Position numbers and translations under genes: made by a program. Shown one piece after another: positions 10,253 through 21,669 of a stretch of 64,000 nt of DNA. Where the stretch lies: assembly GCA_946800325.1 (NCBI GenBank), contig OX326961.1, forward strand, positions 14,196,215 to 14,260,214, in the 5' to 3' direction. Source of the stretch: Luzula sylvatica. Lineage: Eukaryota > Streptophyta > Magnoliopsida > Poales > Juncaceae. Positions within the stretch are counted from its first letter, which is position 1. Each line of letters opens with the position of its first letter. The notes below the pieces were generated by a model. It was given only the letters and a program-made list of their open reading frames with translations. It had not been told where the DNA came from and ran no database searches.

Positions 10253-12165
10253 GGGAAAATTTTTCCTATATCCCTACTAAACTCATCAATTACATATTTA
10301 TCCCTCTTGAATACATAATATCATATTTATCCCTCCTAAATACAATAATTATCTAATTTATCCTTATCTAATAATTTAATAAAATTTAACAGAATATTAA
10401 CATAATTGACTAATTTGCCCCTCATTTCATTATTCCTTAATCCAATATTGAATCCTATACCCGTTAAGCTATGAACCCTAAACCCTCTTCTAACCAAACA
10501 TAACCAAACTCTGCAAACCAATTAACAGCGGGGAGGGAGAAGCAAAAATAGAACCCTAAACCCTCTTCTCATCCGACGTCGATAGCGGGCGATGGAAGCA
10601 ATGGAAGGCATACAATCGATATTCGTCTTCCTCTTTCTGGCGACGCGACGCGACGCGATTGCAGCGGGGCGACGGCGATAGCGGGCAACGCAGTGGCTGG
10701 CTACGGCAATTGCGCGACGCGACGTGATTGCAGCGGGACGACGGCGATACCGGATAGCTATTAAGCTGATGCGCCTCGGACCCCTACCCCTCCTTCTCCG
10801 GCGGTACACCTCCCTTCAGTCATTGGACCTGTCCAGTTGTCCCTCGCTGGATGACACGGCATTGCCCCTTTCGATTCCAAGCCCCATTAAACTCCACAAA
10901 TTTGCAAATTAAATCCCCAAAAATATGCAAATTAAATCACAAAATTCACATAAACCCCCATTAAACTCCACAAATTAAATCTCTTCCCGATCATAAGACC
11001 GACGTATAGAAGAATCCCCAAAAATTGTATCCGCCTCCTCGAGTTTCGTATAATCATGTTTTTCTTGGCATCCAGGATCGTCGAAAATCGAACATTATTT
11101 TCGATTAATTTAGGCAAACAAATCTCTTCCCGATCATAAGACCAACGTATAGAAAACGCCTACGAACATGCACCCCTCTGCTGCCATTGCAGCCATTCCT
11201 TTCATCGTAGGTCGAATTATCCTCTCCATTACCACGGAATGGAGTTCTCCAGTTAGCACTGCTGCTGGATAGTACGCTCCCATCCCCCCTAACATTCATC
11301 AATCTGAACTTCAAATCGAGTCTCATATTCAATTCAATTAATTCAGTATATTAAACTGACCGATATTGGGACCCGTATCGAAATCCGCGACCCGTTTATG
11401 ATCTTGAGGGATTCGAGAGGCAATGCGACATCTCCATCGAACATCACGAAAAACGAGACCTCATCGCCTTCCAGAAACTCCTCAATTATCACTCACAATT
11501 AAATTAAATTGCAGATTAATTACGAAAATTCGAAATTAATTGAAAAAATAGAAACCATATTGAAGTACAAAATACTTGTACGAAATGAGACTAATTACAA
11601 AAGGGTCAGACATGTGGGTGAATGGAGCCCTGTTTTTATTTCTGGCAATGAGACTAATTACAGTAAAAAGGCCATGTGGTCTAGAAATCTCAATTTATAC
11701 TAATCCAGGAGAACCAAAAAGCTTCAATCCCAAAATAATAGTAAACAAACTCAAAATCTGTAAAAACCTTCGCCAGTGAGAACCTTTGCCAGTGAGAAGG
11801 TAGTCGCCACTCGCCTGAGAGAAGCTTCACAAGAAAAAGAATCGCCTGGGTCGCTACAGTGAAGATGTGAAGATGTGAAGTTTTGGGGGTATTTTGTTAA
11901 TGGATTTGGGTAATTTGTAATTATGTTAATGGATTTGAGTGATGTTTACAAGAAGGGTATTTTAGTCCATAATTCTGAAATATATGAGTTAATTAATTTA
12001 ATTTAATGTTAATTTTAAGAATTGGATAAATTTGATATTTGTAGATCTTAATAAGGATAAATTAGACATTAATTATATTTAGTAGGGATAAATATGATAT
12101 TATAAATTTAAGAGGGACAAATATGTAATTGATGAGTTTAGTAGGGATATAGGAGAATTTTTCCC
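10253..12165. mobile_element. Non-autonomous MULE 2, probable Pack-MULE (1,913 bp)
   Basis: Ends are GGGAAAATTTTTCCTATATC (10253) and its inverted match (12146-12165). Arms of about 130-150 bp contain TAAACTCATCAATTACATAT and TTTATCCCTC repeats. The 9-bp TSD AAAAATAAT is perfect at 10244-10252 and 12166-12174. Unlike the other MULEs it holds GC-rich blocks: 10555-10870, with a plus-strand frame ending TSLQSLDLSSCPSLDD that resembles a leucine-rich repeat of F-box/LRR proteins, plus 11020-11330 and 11365-11500. These look like host gene fragments carried between the arms. An internal duplication (TCTTCCCGATCATAAGACC at 10981 and 11125) shows rearrangement. No transposase is present. Confidence 0.88.
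10790..10890 (+). pseudogene. Captured LRR-like gene fragment inside MULE 2
   Basis: A short plus-strand frame reads LRRYTSLQSLDLSSCPSLDD, matching the spacing of leucine-rich repeats in F-box/LRR proteins (LxxLDLSxCPxLxD). It has no start, no second repeat and no splice context that extends it. The fit is a motif judgement only, so the parent gene is unknown. Confidence 0.35.
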
Positions 12166-12174
12166 AAAAATAAT

Positions 12175-12425
12175 CTCACTACTACTTACTAGCAGTAATA
12201 ATGACGATACTGGACACCTCCAGTACGAAACAGTAACCGGAGATAGTAAATTAGTAACAAGTTAGGACGTGTTTGATTTGGTGGATTATGCATATTTACG
12301 CAGGATTGTATTTGAATATTCAAAATTTTAATATAATTTATTATTTGATTTGATGAATTATGATGAAATCATAGATAAAAAATGGATATTGTTATAAACA
12401 CAAAATTTTGATATTTCAAATACAT
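12175..12425. other. Sequence between MULE 2 and the LINE insertion
   Basis: AT-rich, with the phrases GTGTTTGATTTGGTGGATTATG and ATTTGATTTGATGAATTATG (12270-12365) that look like a degenerate internal duplication, possibly of a small DNA element. No terminal repeats confirmed. Confidence 0.3.
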
Positions 12426-12441
12426 GAATATAGATATCCAT
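12426..12441. repeat. LINE target-site duplication (left copy)
   Basis: GAATATAGATATCCAT matches GAATATAGCTATCCAT at 15485-15500 at 15 of 16 positions. The right copy follows directly after a poly(A) run, as expected for a LINE inserted by target-primed reverse transcription. Confidence 0.75.
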
Positions 12442-12654
12442 ATTGTGGATGACCAAGCGTATTTCAAATACACAAAAATTTGGTATTTCAAAAATGTGTA
12501 TGGAACAACTACTTGTGGATGACCAAGTGTCCGAATAAAATTAAGTTTTTTGCTTGGTTATAATTTCTCAATAGATTACTCACGGCCGACAATCTAGTGA
12601 AGAGTGGCCAAATAATACAACTTGTCCGAATTGTATTTCGCACTAGGAAACGGC

Positions 12655-12663
12655 AAAACACTT
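12655..12663. repeat. 9-bp TSD of palindromic MULE 3 (left copy)
   Basis: AAAACACTT just before the element is repeated exactly at 15047-15055 just after it. Both lie inside LINE coding sequence. Confidence 0.95.
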
Positions 12664-15046
12664 GGAAATTTTCCTGTAGTAACCGAGTTTCGAAAAAATA
12701 TTCGCGAAATAACCAAGTTTTGAACATAATTACCAAAATGTCTTTTGCGGGGTACCATTCAGCGCTTTTTTGCACAGGCGGGGAATGATTCAGCGCTTTT
12801 GTTTAAGGAAGTAATTAAGCCAATTAAATAAAAGCGCTGAATGAAACAACGCTAGGCGCTAAACCATTCAGCGCCTTTATATATAAAATTTCAAACCCAC
12901 AGATAATTTTTAAAAAAAAATTATTCCACTCCAAGTTGTACCCGCCGAATTCTCCATTATTTATTTATTACGTTCAATTATATTGATAATTAAGATATAC
13001 AATTAAATATTCAGTAAAATTTATTCAAATTTATGAATTTGAATGAATATTAATTATGTATTAAATTAACAGCTAATATGTAATGGTTATTATTTTAATT
13101 AAATATACGAATCGAAATTATCCAAATTTTATCGTAACATTTCTATGTCCTAATTAGTATATTTAATTAAAATGATAACCGGTACATGTTAGTTGTTAAC
13201 TTAATACATAATTAATCATTATTCGAATTCATAAATTTGAATAAATTTTACTGAATATTTAATTATATATCTTAATTATCAATATAATTGAACGTAATAA
13301 CTAAATAATGGAGAATTCGGCAGGTGCATTTTGGAGTGGAATAATTTTTTTATATTTTTTTTCAAAGCCGTGTGTCAGTGTCTTATTTAAAAAAAAAAAA
13401 AAAATTAAACTCCTACAAAGTGTACCTGCCGAATTCTCCATTATTTATTACGTTCAATTATATTGATAATTAAGATATATAATTAAATATTCAGTAAAAT
13501 TTATTCAAATTTATGAATTCGAATGATTATTAATTATGTATTAAGTTAACAACTAACATGTACCGTTTATCATTTTAATTAAATATACTAATTATAACAT
13601 AGAAATGTTATGATAAAATTTGGATAATTTCGATTCGTATATTTAATTAAAATGATAACCGGCACATGTTAGTTGTTAACTTAATACATAATTAATAATT
13701 ATTCGAATTCATAAATTTGGATAAATTTTACTGAATATTTAATTATATACCTTAATTATCAATATAATTGAACGTAATAACTAAATAATGAAAATTTCGG
13801 CATGTACAATTGGGAGTGGTTTAATTTTTTTACTTTAATATCTGACACACACCACGTGAAAATGTTGAAAAAAATATAAAAAGTTAAACCCCTCCAAACT
13901 GTACACGTCGAATTCTCCATTATTTAGTTATTACGTTCAATTATATTGATAATTAAGGTATATAATTAAATATTCAGTAAAATTTATCCAAATTTATGAA
14001 TTCGAATAATTATTAATTATGTATTAAGTTAACAACTAACATGTGCCGGTTATTATTTTAATTAAATATACGAATCGAAATTATACAAATTTTATCATAA
14101 CATTTCTATGTTATAATTAGTATATTTAATTAAAATGATAACCGGTACATGTTAGTTGTTAACTTAATACATAATTAATAATCATTCGAATTCATAAATT
14201 TGAATAAATTTTACTGAATATTTAATTATATATCTTAATTATCAATATAATTGAACGTAATAAATAATGGAGAATTCGGCAGGTACACTTTGTAGGAGTT
14301 TAGTTTTTTCTTTTTTTTTTTAAATAAGACACTGACACACGGCTTTGAAAAAAAATATAAAAAAATTATTCCACTCCAAAATGCACCTGCCGAATTCTCC
14401 ATTATTTAGTTATTACGTTCAATTATATTGATAATTAAGATATATAATTAAATATTCAGTAAAATTTATTCAAATTTATGAATTCGAATAATGATTAATT
14501 ATGTATTAAGTTAACAACTAACATGTACCGGTTATCATTTTAATTAAATATACTAATTAGGACATAGAAATGTTACGATAAAATTTGGATAATTTCGATT
14601 CGTATATTTAATTAAAATAATAACCATTACATATTAGCAGTTAATTTAATACATAATTAATATTCATTCAAATTCATAAATTTGAATAAATTTTACTGAA
14701 TATTTAATTGTATATCTTAATTATCAATATAATTGAACGTAACAAATAAATAATGGAGAATTCGGCGGGTACATCTTGGAGTGGAATAATTTTTTTTTTA
14801 AAATTATCTGTGGGTTTGAAATTTTATATGTAAAGGCGCTCAATGGTTTAGCGCCTAGCGCTGTTTCATTCAGCGCCTTTATTTAATTGGCTTAATTACT
14901 TCCTTAAACAAAAGCGCTGAATCATTCCCCGCCTGTGCAAAAAAGCGCTGAATGCTACCCCGCAAAAGACATTTTGGTAATTATGTTCAAAACTTGGTTA
15001 TTTCACGAATATTTTTTCGAAACTCGGTTACTACAGGAAAATTTCC
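12664..15046. mobile_element. Palindromic (foldback) MULE 3 with four nested palindromes
   Basis: Terminal repeats begin GGAAATTTTCCTGTAGTAAC and are mirrored at the right end. The arms run about 280 bp and include AAGCGCTGAATG motifs. The interior is four units of about 370 bp (12947-13318, 13431-13798, 13910-14278, 14392-14763). Each starts GAATTCTCCATTATTTA and ends in its complement, so each is an imperfect palindrome. The spacers are also mirrored: 13319-13430 is the reverse complement of 14279-14391, and the whole element is symmetric about 13855. There is no coding capacity; the ORFs in both arms are the same arm sequence. A perfect 9-bp TSD supports Mutator-like movement. Confidence 0.93.
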
Positions 15047-15500
15047 AAAACACTTGCTCCGGCACTGTTCCTTCGTGGGAACAATCTGGCGCACCATCGG
15101 GCGTGACAGAGGATGGGGAGCACTCCAAATTGGTTAGGATCCAATCTTGGATTGGTTGTTGCCGAGAAAGGGAATTACAAAAAACCAACTTATCGAGTGG
15201 GACTCCTTCTACTTTGCAATTGCTTGGAATGTGTGGAAAGAAAGGAACTCGCGCATCTTCCGAGGTCAGCAAGCAAATACGGATCTCATCGCCTCGAAAG
15301 CCCACAAAGAGGCAGCTTCCTAAATCGAAGCTACGAAAGCCGGCAACTCAACCCTCTAAAAAACTTTACTCTCTTTGTTTTCTTTTTTCTGTGATGTTTT
15401 GTAATTATTAAGGAATGTTGTAACTCTTTTTTCGTTATTCTATTCAAGAGCTCAGCATTTCGCCGACCTCGCTAAAAAAAAAAAGAATATAGCTATCCAT

Positions 15501-15694
15501 GTATTTTATTATAATATTATTTTTCCAAACTATATTCATGAATAATAATTATATTATATTCATATTATATTACATTATACAATAATAATATTATATTATA
15601 TATTATCATATAATGTAATATAATATAATATAATTTAATATAATAAAATTTAAAACAATATATAATATAAAATAAAATAATATGATATGATATA
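15501..15694. repeat. AT-rich (TATAA)n-type low-complexity tract
   Basis: Degenerate ATATAATATT repeats run up to the outer Copia insertion and resume beyond it at 32037-32190, so the Copia element inserted into this tract. Confidence 0.85.
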
Positions 15695-15699
15695 AAACG

Positions 15700-16734
15700 T
15701 GAGGGAATATTCTCGACCCCGGGCCCGCGCAGCGGAATGAAGGCCCGGTCCGATTCCCCGATTCCCGAGATCACGCCACGACTTCGAGAGTACGATGCAA
15801 TTAGAAGGATAGATCTATACCAGTGCCAAATTGATGGCACACGAAGGGTTGATCGCCGCCTTCTATTTCCTGTCACGTTGGTGACAATCCGCGCGTCCCA
15901 TACCACGCGTCCTTCACCAATCGTTTGCTACGCCGGTTCACTCGACTTCGTCCTCGTGCGTCCAAGCGTTTCCACCGTCTTTCTTACTCGAGTCGATCAC
16001 AATCGAAGAGTCACAAACGTCACTCCTCTACTTGTATCCACGGTGATTCGTAAGACGTCGGTCGCGGATGCACCTGCCTAGACGATGCACCGGCGAACTT
16101 GCTCGATCTAATCGATTCTCTATCACTCGAGAAACTCCTTTCTCGATTTCTCTCTTTTCGCACCTTTTTCACTCAATAGAGAAATGTCTCTCTTTAATAT
16201 TCTGAATGAAATTGCTATTCAGTTGCTTCAGCAGATTAGAGTGTCTAGATTAGAGAGAAAATATCCTATTTATTATCTAATAGGATCAGGATTAGCCAAA
16301 AGGCATGTATATCCAATATACATCCTTTCACACAGAATACTGCATGAACCTGGTCAGTATTCTGTCCAGATGAAATTGATAAATTTCTCTGACAGAAAAT
16401 CACCCAACATGAAAGTTGTAGATAATCTTATTATCTACTCCACCCAATTTGGCCCAGCCCAATTGGAGTTCGTATGCAAAAGTTATGACTGTTTTACTAA
16501 CTGTATGTCATACTGTTGCACCCTTTCGGTATTTCACATAAACGACACTGATACTTCGTTCATATGAAATATATTTCTACATGAAGGTTATAGATAATCC
16601 AATTATCTATCTAACCCAATTTGAACCATTCAAATCGGATTTTCCCACTGACAGTTATGGCCACGAATGTACGCTTACATTCGTTCATCCACGTGTACAC
16701 TTTTACGGTTGATCCTGAAACTGTATTTCCTTCA
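15700..16734 (-). repeat. Outer Copia 3' LTR
   Basis: Starts TGAGGGAATATTCTCGACC and ends TTTCCTTCA on the plus strand. It is the partner of 30995-32031. The complement of the polypurine tract (GTCTCCCACTC) lies directly inside at 16735-16745, which sets the element's orientation as minus. The open frames inside it occur in both LTRs and have no protein-like features. Confidence 0.93.
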
Positions 16735-16745
16735 GTCTCCCACTC

Positions 16746-19700
16746 AATTTCAGATCTACCTAAAAGGTACTCATGCATATCCAATACGCACGATTTTAGA
16801 GAATATAGCTCGCGTATCAAATACCAAGCTATGCACATCCAATGTGCCGATTTTATGATCAAGCCCGACTTAGTACGACTCGTTGTGTGACCATGTAGGT
16901 TCGACTTAACGATGGCAGTAGGTTGTTTCCAATGCCTACAAGCTCATGAGCGGGATCTAGTCACTCCATCATAGCTACCCATGTTAAACGAATAATGATT
17001 GTGATCATTGTGCCTATCTCGAATAGCGGTTACTAGTTCTCTTGTTTGCGATATCCGTTAATCAAAAGGCATGGTTATAGTCATCCTTATAATTTGATTA
17101 ACTATACTTATTCCCCGATTCCGAGTTGATTTAACAAATTTCAATCGATATTAACCATTAATATCATTGACTCTGGCCAGAGATTTCGTTAATCGACTCA
17201 TCGAGCGGCGCCTAAGAGATATCTCTTCCTTTCGAAATAAACAATTCCTATCTTGGAGACTCACATTGAATTCCGTGTTTCGGACAATACCCAATGATGA
17301 CCCTTTTAACTCCCTGTTACGGTGAGCGTAAGATCATATCAAAGCATTGTGTTACGCACGTAACGCAATCAATGATCCCCTCAAGTATGAAGAACCTAAA
17401 ACCCCATCCGTCGCAAGTCCATCTATAATGACTAAACCATGTCATGGACTCGCGGCTTCGGTCATATCCAATACATGTAACCTAACATATATCTACGTTC
17501 CCGATTCGACAAGCACCTTGTCCCATGATTAGCAAAACATAATCATCTCCTCGGCAAACGTACTAGTGTACGCGTTCAGTCTATTATCTAATAATAGAAA
17601 TGCTTCTCTCTTAAGCAAGCTGATCCGCGACTAGAGATGTTTAGAAATGACACTTTAAGTGTGACGGTTTTGCTGCACATGGTCCTCAACCGTGTCGACG
17701 TCCACACAAGTTCAAATCAAGGTTCATGTAACAATCATATTACACAACCCAGCACACAGTTTTCATATAAGGTGAATGCATATTAATTTAAGTAAACAAA
17801 TTTTTTTTAAAGGGATGCATTCATATGGACTAATTATTTGGGTGATACAACGTTTACCTATGGGTATCTCCATACCCATAACCTGCGAGGACTATCGTAT
17901 TAGATAACTACACTCTACTCTCTTCTTCCTCCTCTAGGTATCTCCATACCCATAGTCATCGCATGACAGTCACGCGCGACTAGAGAGAGCGGTTTTGTAA
18001 ACGGGTCCGCACGTTCCCGCTAGTGTTAATCATCATCAGGATTGGAACATTTCCAATACCTACGATCACATCTTTTCACAAAATTTCATGGATCAAATGA
18101 AATTTTCTGAGTATTGGCTAGAAGTGGTTGTGACCTCGGCATTTTTGGCTTGTACTATTGCGTCTCACGCAATAAACAACCATAAATCCGATAACTCGTG
18201 ACTACTAGAGTTTGGTCATGTATCCTTGATCCATACCACTTCCTTTTGCGATTAATAACCGCAATATACTCGCCTCCGTAAATAGAATCATAAACTATTG
18301 GTCTTGTTGAACCTTTCCACATAACCGTGTTTTCATTTAAGCAAAACATGTACACACTTTGTGATCGAAAGTCGTGCTACATATTTGGACGTGCTTAATC
18401 TTTGGAAACTGTTGTTTGTTATAACTCTTTATAACCAACACGTCCTCCACACCATTATAGATAATTAATCCTGAATTCTTTCGCAAAGTATTCAAGGATA
18501 AACTTCACCTCTATCAATACAAATCCCGATGGGTTTAAATATACATAACCATTATGTATATATTTGTATAACCATTATACATTCACAAGAGTTAGTCTCA
18601 TGTAATTGAATTACATTCAAACTCATGTGATTCCCATGAATTTTATTGACGGTGAACTAGACGCTATATTTGTATGACAGATAGCCATATACATATCATG
18701 ACAGATATAATAGATCCTAACATCAAATGTAAGGCATCATATTATTACTTTTCGCGCTGCTTGATGTCTCACATCGAGCCGTTGAAAATTTCTGCCATTC
18801 GACATTTCGATTTAACTCCTCCAAGGAGTTTACATGTTGAAAACCATTTTCAACAATATGTCGATATATGTGCTATAACATAGAACGAGGAACTTCTTAG
18901 ATCTATCATATAGATCTTCACGCTTAATTCATAAGCGGTCTCGTCTAAATCCTTTGTCGTTACAAGAAATATAACGCAGCTCCCACTAACCTTCATGTGT
19001 ACACAAAGTTTCCATTCGTTTCGACAATTTTATAACAGTTTATAATTTTGTCAAAACGAATATTCCAATTCCGAGAAGCTTTCTCTAATCCATCATATGG
19101 ATCGTTAAAGCGTGCATATCTTATCCCCGATTCTTATGAATCGACTAAACCGTAAGGTTGTGTCAAGTACACATCCTTTCATAAAATTTCTGTCAAGAAA
19201 TTCGGTTTTGACATCCATTTTGCCACATCACATAGTCATAATACGCGACCATGGCAAGCAGAATTTCGAGAATGGGAAAGCATGGCAACAAGCGAAAACG
19301 TTTCTTCATAGTCCGACTATGAATTGCATGAAACTCTTCGCAAAAAGCCTCGCTTTACATATATGCGTATTCCTATCCATGTCGGTTCTTCATCTTGAAA
19401 AACCCACTCACATTTCACGGGTCTAACCCAGAAAGTAATGAAATCAAGTTCTAAACTTGATAATTCACATGGATCGAATCTCAGATTTCATGACACCATG
19501 TCATGTGGAATCAACTTTTCATAGCATCCTTGTAGGATATCGAATCATCATATGATTTCGATCTATCATCATTAGCCACGATAAATCCATATTTACCGGC
19601 TTATGATATAGCCTACTTGATCTACGAAAAATTTCTTTGTGTGTTCGACTTGCGTTCATCGACTCTTGATGAAACCATGTCAACTTTCATCGGTACAATG

Positions 19701-21022
19701 TTCATTTTCAAATCTCGAACTCTTTCGAGATTTATTCTACTCCCACTAACCCGCATAGAGATAAATGGCACCAAGTTCCAAACTTGTGCGCATCTAGTCC
19801 TCCTCCAAGAAGGCATCTCTTCGAGCCACGAAAATCTCATTTTCGTCGGGACGTTAGAACTAATACCCTTTAGTTTCCTTAAGGATAAACGAACAATTTT
19901 CAGATTTGGGATTGAGTTTAACCGAAACAAATTTCGAAATACACTGACATCCTCAAATCTGTACAAGTGACAACTTCGGAACCATTCCGATCCATATCTC
20001 ATATGGCGTCTTTTGTACCGATTAGAAGGTTTATGGTCCATATCTTATATGCAACCATTCATTAGTGTCGCTGTCTCAAGGGCCTATTCCCAAAATATTT
20101 TTGGGAGATCCTATTGACTTATCATTTATCGAACCATGTCCAATTAACATGCGTTCATTTCCTCTTTTCGGACACATCTCAATGTTCCAAATGAAGACAA
20201 TCGTGAAACGATTTCACAATCATAAATGATCATCAATATTCATAACTCAAATATCGCCTCTTCGATCCTATCGAAAGGTTTAGCTCAAATACTCACCTTC
20301 TCGATCCTATCGAAAAGTTTTGATTTTCTTGCTTAGTTGATTTCGTATTTCGTTTTTGAAACTCTTTGAACCTTTCAAAAGTCTCCGTTTCGGCACGCAT
20401 TAAATAGATATTTCCATATCTACTTTAACCGTCCATAAACATAACAAAATACTGATAGCCTCCTCTTGCCTCGGAACTTATCGGATCATCTACATGTGAA
20501 TGTAAGTTCCAATAATTCGTTGGATCTTTCTCCAACCATTGGAGAATGATGCCTTTTGTCGTCTTGCCTAATAAGTAAGTATCGCATTAATCAATCAAAT
20601 CTAATTCGAATGATTCTAGCAATCCATCATATTGAATCTAGATACGCGAATCTCGTTTATATTGCCAAGACGGCAATGCCAAAAGAAGCAATCAACCTCT
20701 TGGTTTAATCCTCCTCGGATTTCACCATTCTTTGAGTCATAAGTTTGGACAACTATTTGTCCGAACTCTCCATTTTGGAAAATATTTTTCCAAAATACCC
20801 TTAGACATACATTTCTTTCGATCCCGCTTTTGAATTACAAGGACATCCACGAATCTATATGCATTGGATTCCTCGGATACTCCGAGTATCTCCAATTCAA
20901 ATTTAAATCGCATCTCATGCAATTTCGGGATCGACTTATCTATCGAATGCATATGATATTCGGTCACGACGATCAAATCTCGTACCATCAACACACGAGT
21001 GTTAATCCAAGACCCATAAGGC
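16746..21022 (-). pseudogene. Decayed pol remnants of the outer Copia
   Basis: Minus-strand reading finds broken polyprotein. Near 20560-20350 is integrase core sequence (GGYQYFVMF, then SRYGNIYLM and TFERFKEFQ), with a stop where the intact relative has its YSRYGY stretch. Near 19900-19780 is the segment after integrase resembling the inner element's FVARRGHLLEKEF. Near 19430-19230 is the start of RT (KTDMD-type and EETF-type phrases split over frames). No frame stays open for more than about 140 codons. The 3' part toward 16746 is untranslatable. 20570-21022 is probably gag/protease spacer sequence next to the nested insertion. Confidence 0.75.
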
Positions 21023-21027
21023 GTCTC
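21023..21027. repeat. TSD of inner Copia (left copy, GTCTC)
   Basis: GTCTC at 21023-21027 is repeated at 28865-28869, flanking the inner element. The 5-bp length is standard for Copia integrase. Confidence 0.95.
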
Positions 21028-21656
21028 TGAAAGAAAATATGGCTTAAGAATTAACTTGGAAGAATTTATATAAATAGGCAATTCTGCAGTCAGAATAAGG
21101 TTAGTTCGAACTAACTATATCAGTGCGTTCGAACGGACTTATTCGTGATAAACAGAAGTAGGTTCGTTCGAACGAACATTTAGGTGCGTTCGAACGAACT
21201 GGGTTCGTTCGAACGAACTATGTTAAGTGCGTTCGAACTGACATGTTTCCTATATATATAAAGTTCTGATTCCGGAATTTGACCTAAGTTTTTCTAGGGT
21301 TTTGAGCCGTCGTTTCTCTTTCCTCTTCCACAGAATTCCAGATCAGATCTGGTGAGATTGAGAGGGAGATTCGAGCAAGGATCTTGAGAGATTGATCGTG
21401 ACGGCGACTAGAACGGCGTTGGCGATTTCCGATTGGTCGAAATCAAGGTGGACACGAGTAGAGGGATTGCACGAGCGATTCTTGGAGAAGGTTCACGGAT
21501 TTGGAGAAGTAATCGACACGTACTAACTTGTACGAGGTAATTATCTCCAACTCTTCCTTTTTCGTTGGTTTTAGGGCGTGATCCAGGGTAGAATTAGGTT
21601 ACGCATGCGTGAATAATTCCGCTGCACACTATGATAATCGTGTGCGTAACCCTACA
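21028..21656 (+). repeat. Inner Copia 5' LTR
   Basis: 629 bp, TG...CA. A TATA box (TATATATATAAAG, 21251-21263) lies downstream of a cluster of palindromic TTCGAA-centred motifs at 21105-21240. Two of these are perfect 16-bp palindromes (GTTCGTTCGAACGAAC at 21162-21177 and 21203-21218). Transcription should start shortly after the TATA box, placing U3 at about 21028-21285. Identical to the 3' LTR. Confidence 0.95.
21251..21263 (+). promoter_or_regulatory. LTR promoter TATA box with upstream TTCGAA palindromes
   Basis: TATATATATAAAG is followed by a pyrimidine-rich 5' leader (CCGTCGTTTCTCTTTCCTC). The TTCGAA-centred copies immediately upstream sit where LTR enhancers usually lie. No specific transcription factor site is claimed. 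Confidence 0.6.
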
Positions 21657-21657
21657 G

Positions 21658-21669
21658 TGGTATCAGAGC
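21658..21669 (+). other. Primer-binding site (initiator Met-tRNA)
   Basis: TGGTATCAGAGC, one base after the LTR end, is the standard plant Copia sequence complementary to the 3' end of initiator methionine tRNA. It primes minus-strand DNA synthesis. Confidence 0.92.

Larger units (their letters stand above)
12442..15484 (+). mobile_element. 5'-truncated LINE 3' end, split by a MULE
   Basis: The LINE parts are 12442-12663 and 15056-15484. The first part has the start of a zf-RVT domain, seen at the C terminus of plant LINE ORF2 proteins (frame CPNKIKFFAWL, 12526-12558, then NRLLTADNL), with stops. The second part continues after the insertion with a C-x5-W pattern (CSFVGTIWRTI, from about 15068) and a late WKERNSRIF motif (near 15233). 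The element ends in a poly(A) run at about 15474-15484 and is flanked by an imperfect 16-bp TSD. It is a dead 3' fragment of about 650 bp. The palindromic MULE at 12664-15046 interrupts it. Confidence 0.78.

Noticed and set aside
10522..10809. Arginine-rich 95-codon frame on the minus strand
   Set aside because: It results from GC-rich CGACG-type repeats in MULE 2; no family resemblance and no plausible start context.
12509..12788. ORFs at the left arm of MULE 3, repeated near 14935-15137
   Set aside because: They are the same terminal-repeat sequence read in both arms and run into LINE sequence; there is no independent protein evidence.
15737..16081. 114-codon frame, present again at 31034-31378
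   Set aside because: It lies inside the outer Copia LTR in both copies, antisense to the element, and has no domain. An LTR frame, not a gene.
21100..21240. Heat-shock elements in the inner Copia LTR, as in some heat-activated Copia elements
   Set aside because: The TTC and GAA blocks are adjacent or one base apart (TTCGTTCGAACGAA), not in the alternating 5-bp spacing that heat-shock factors need.
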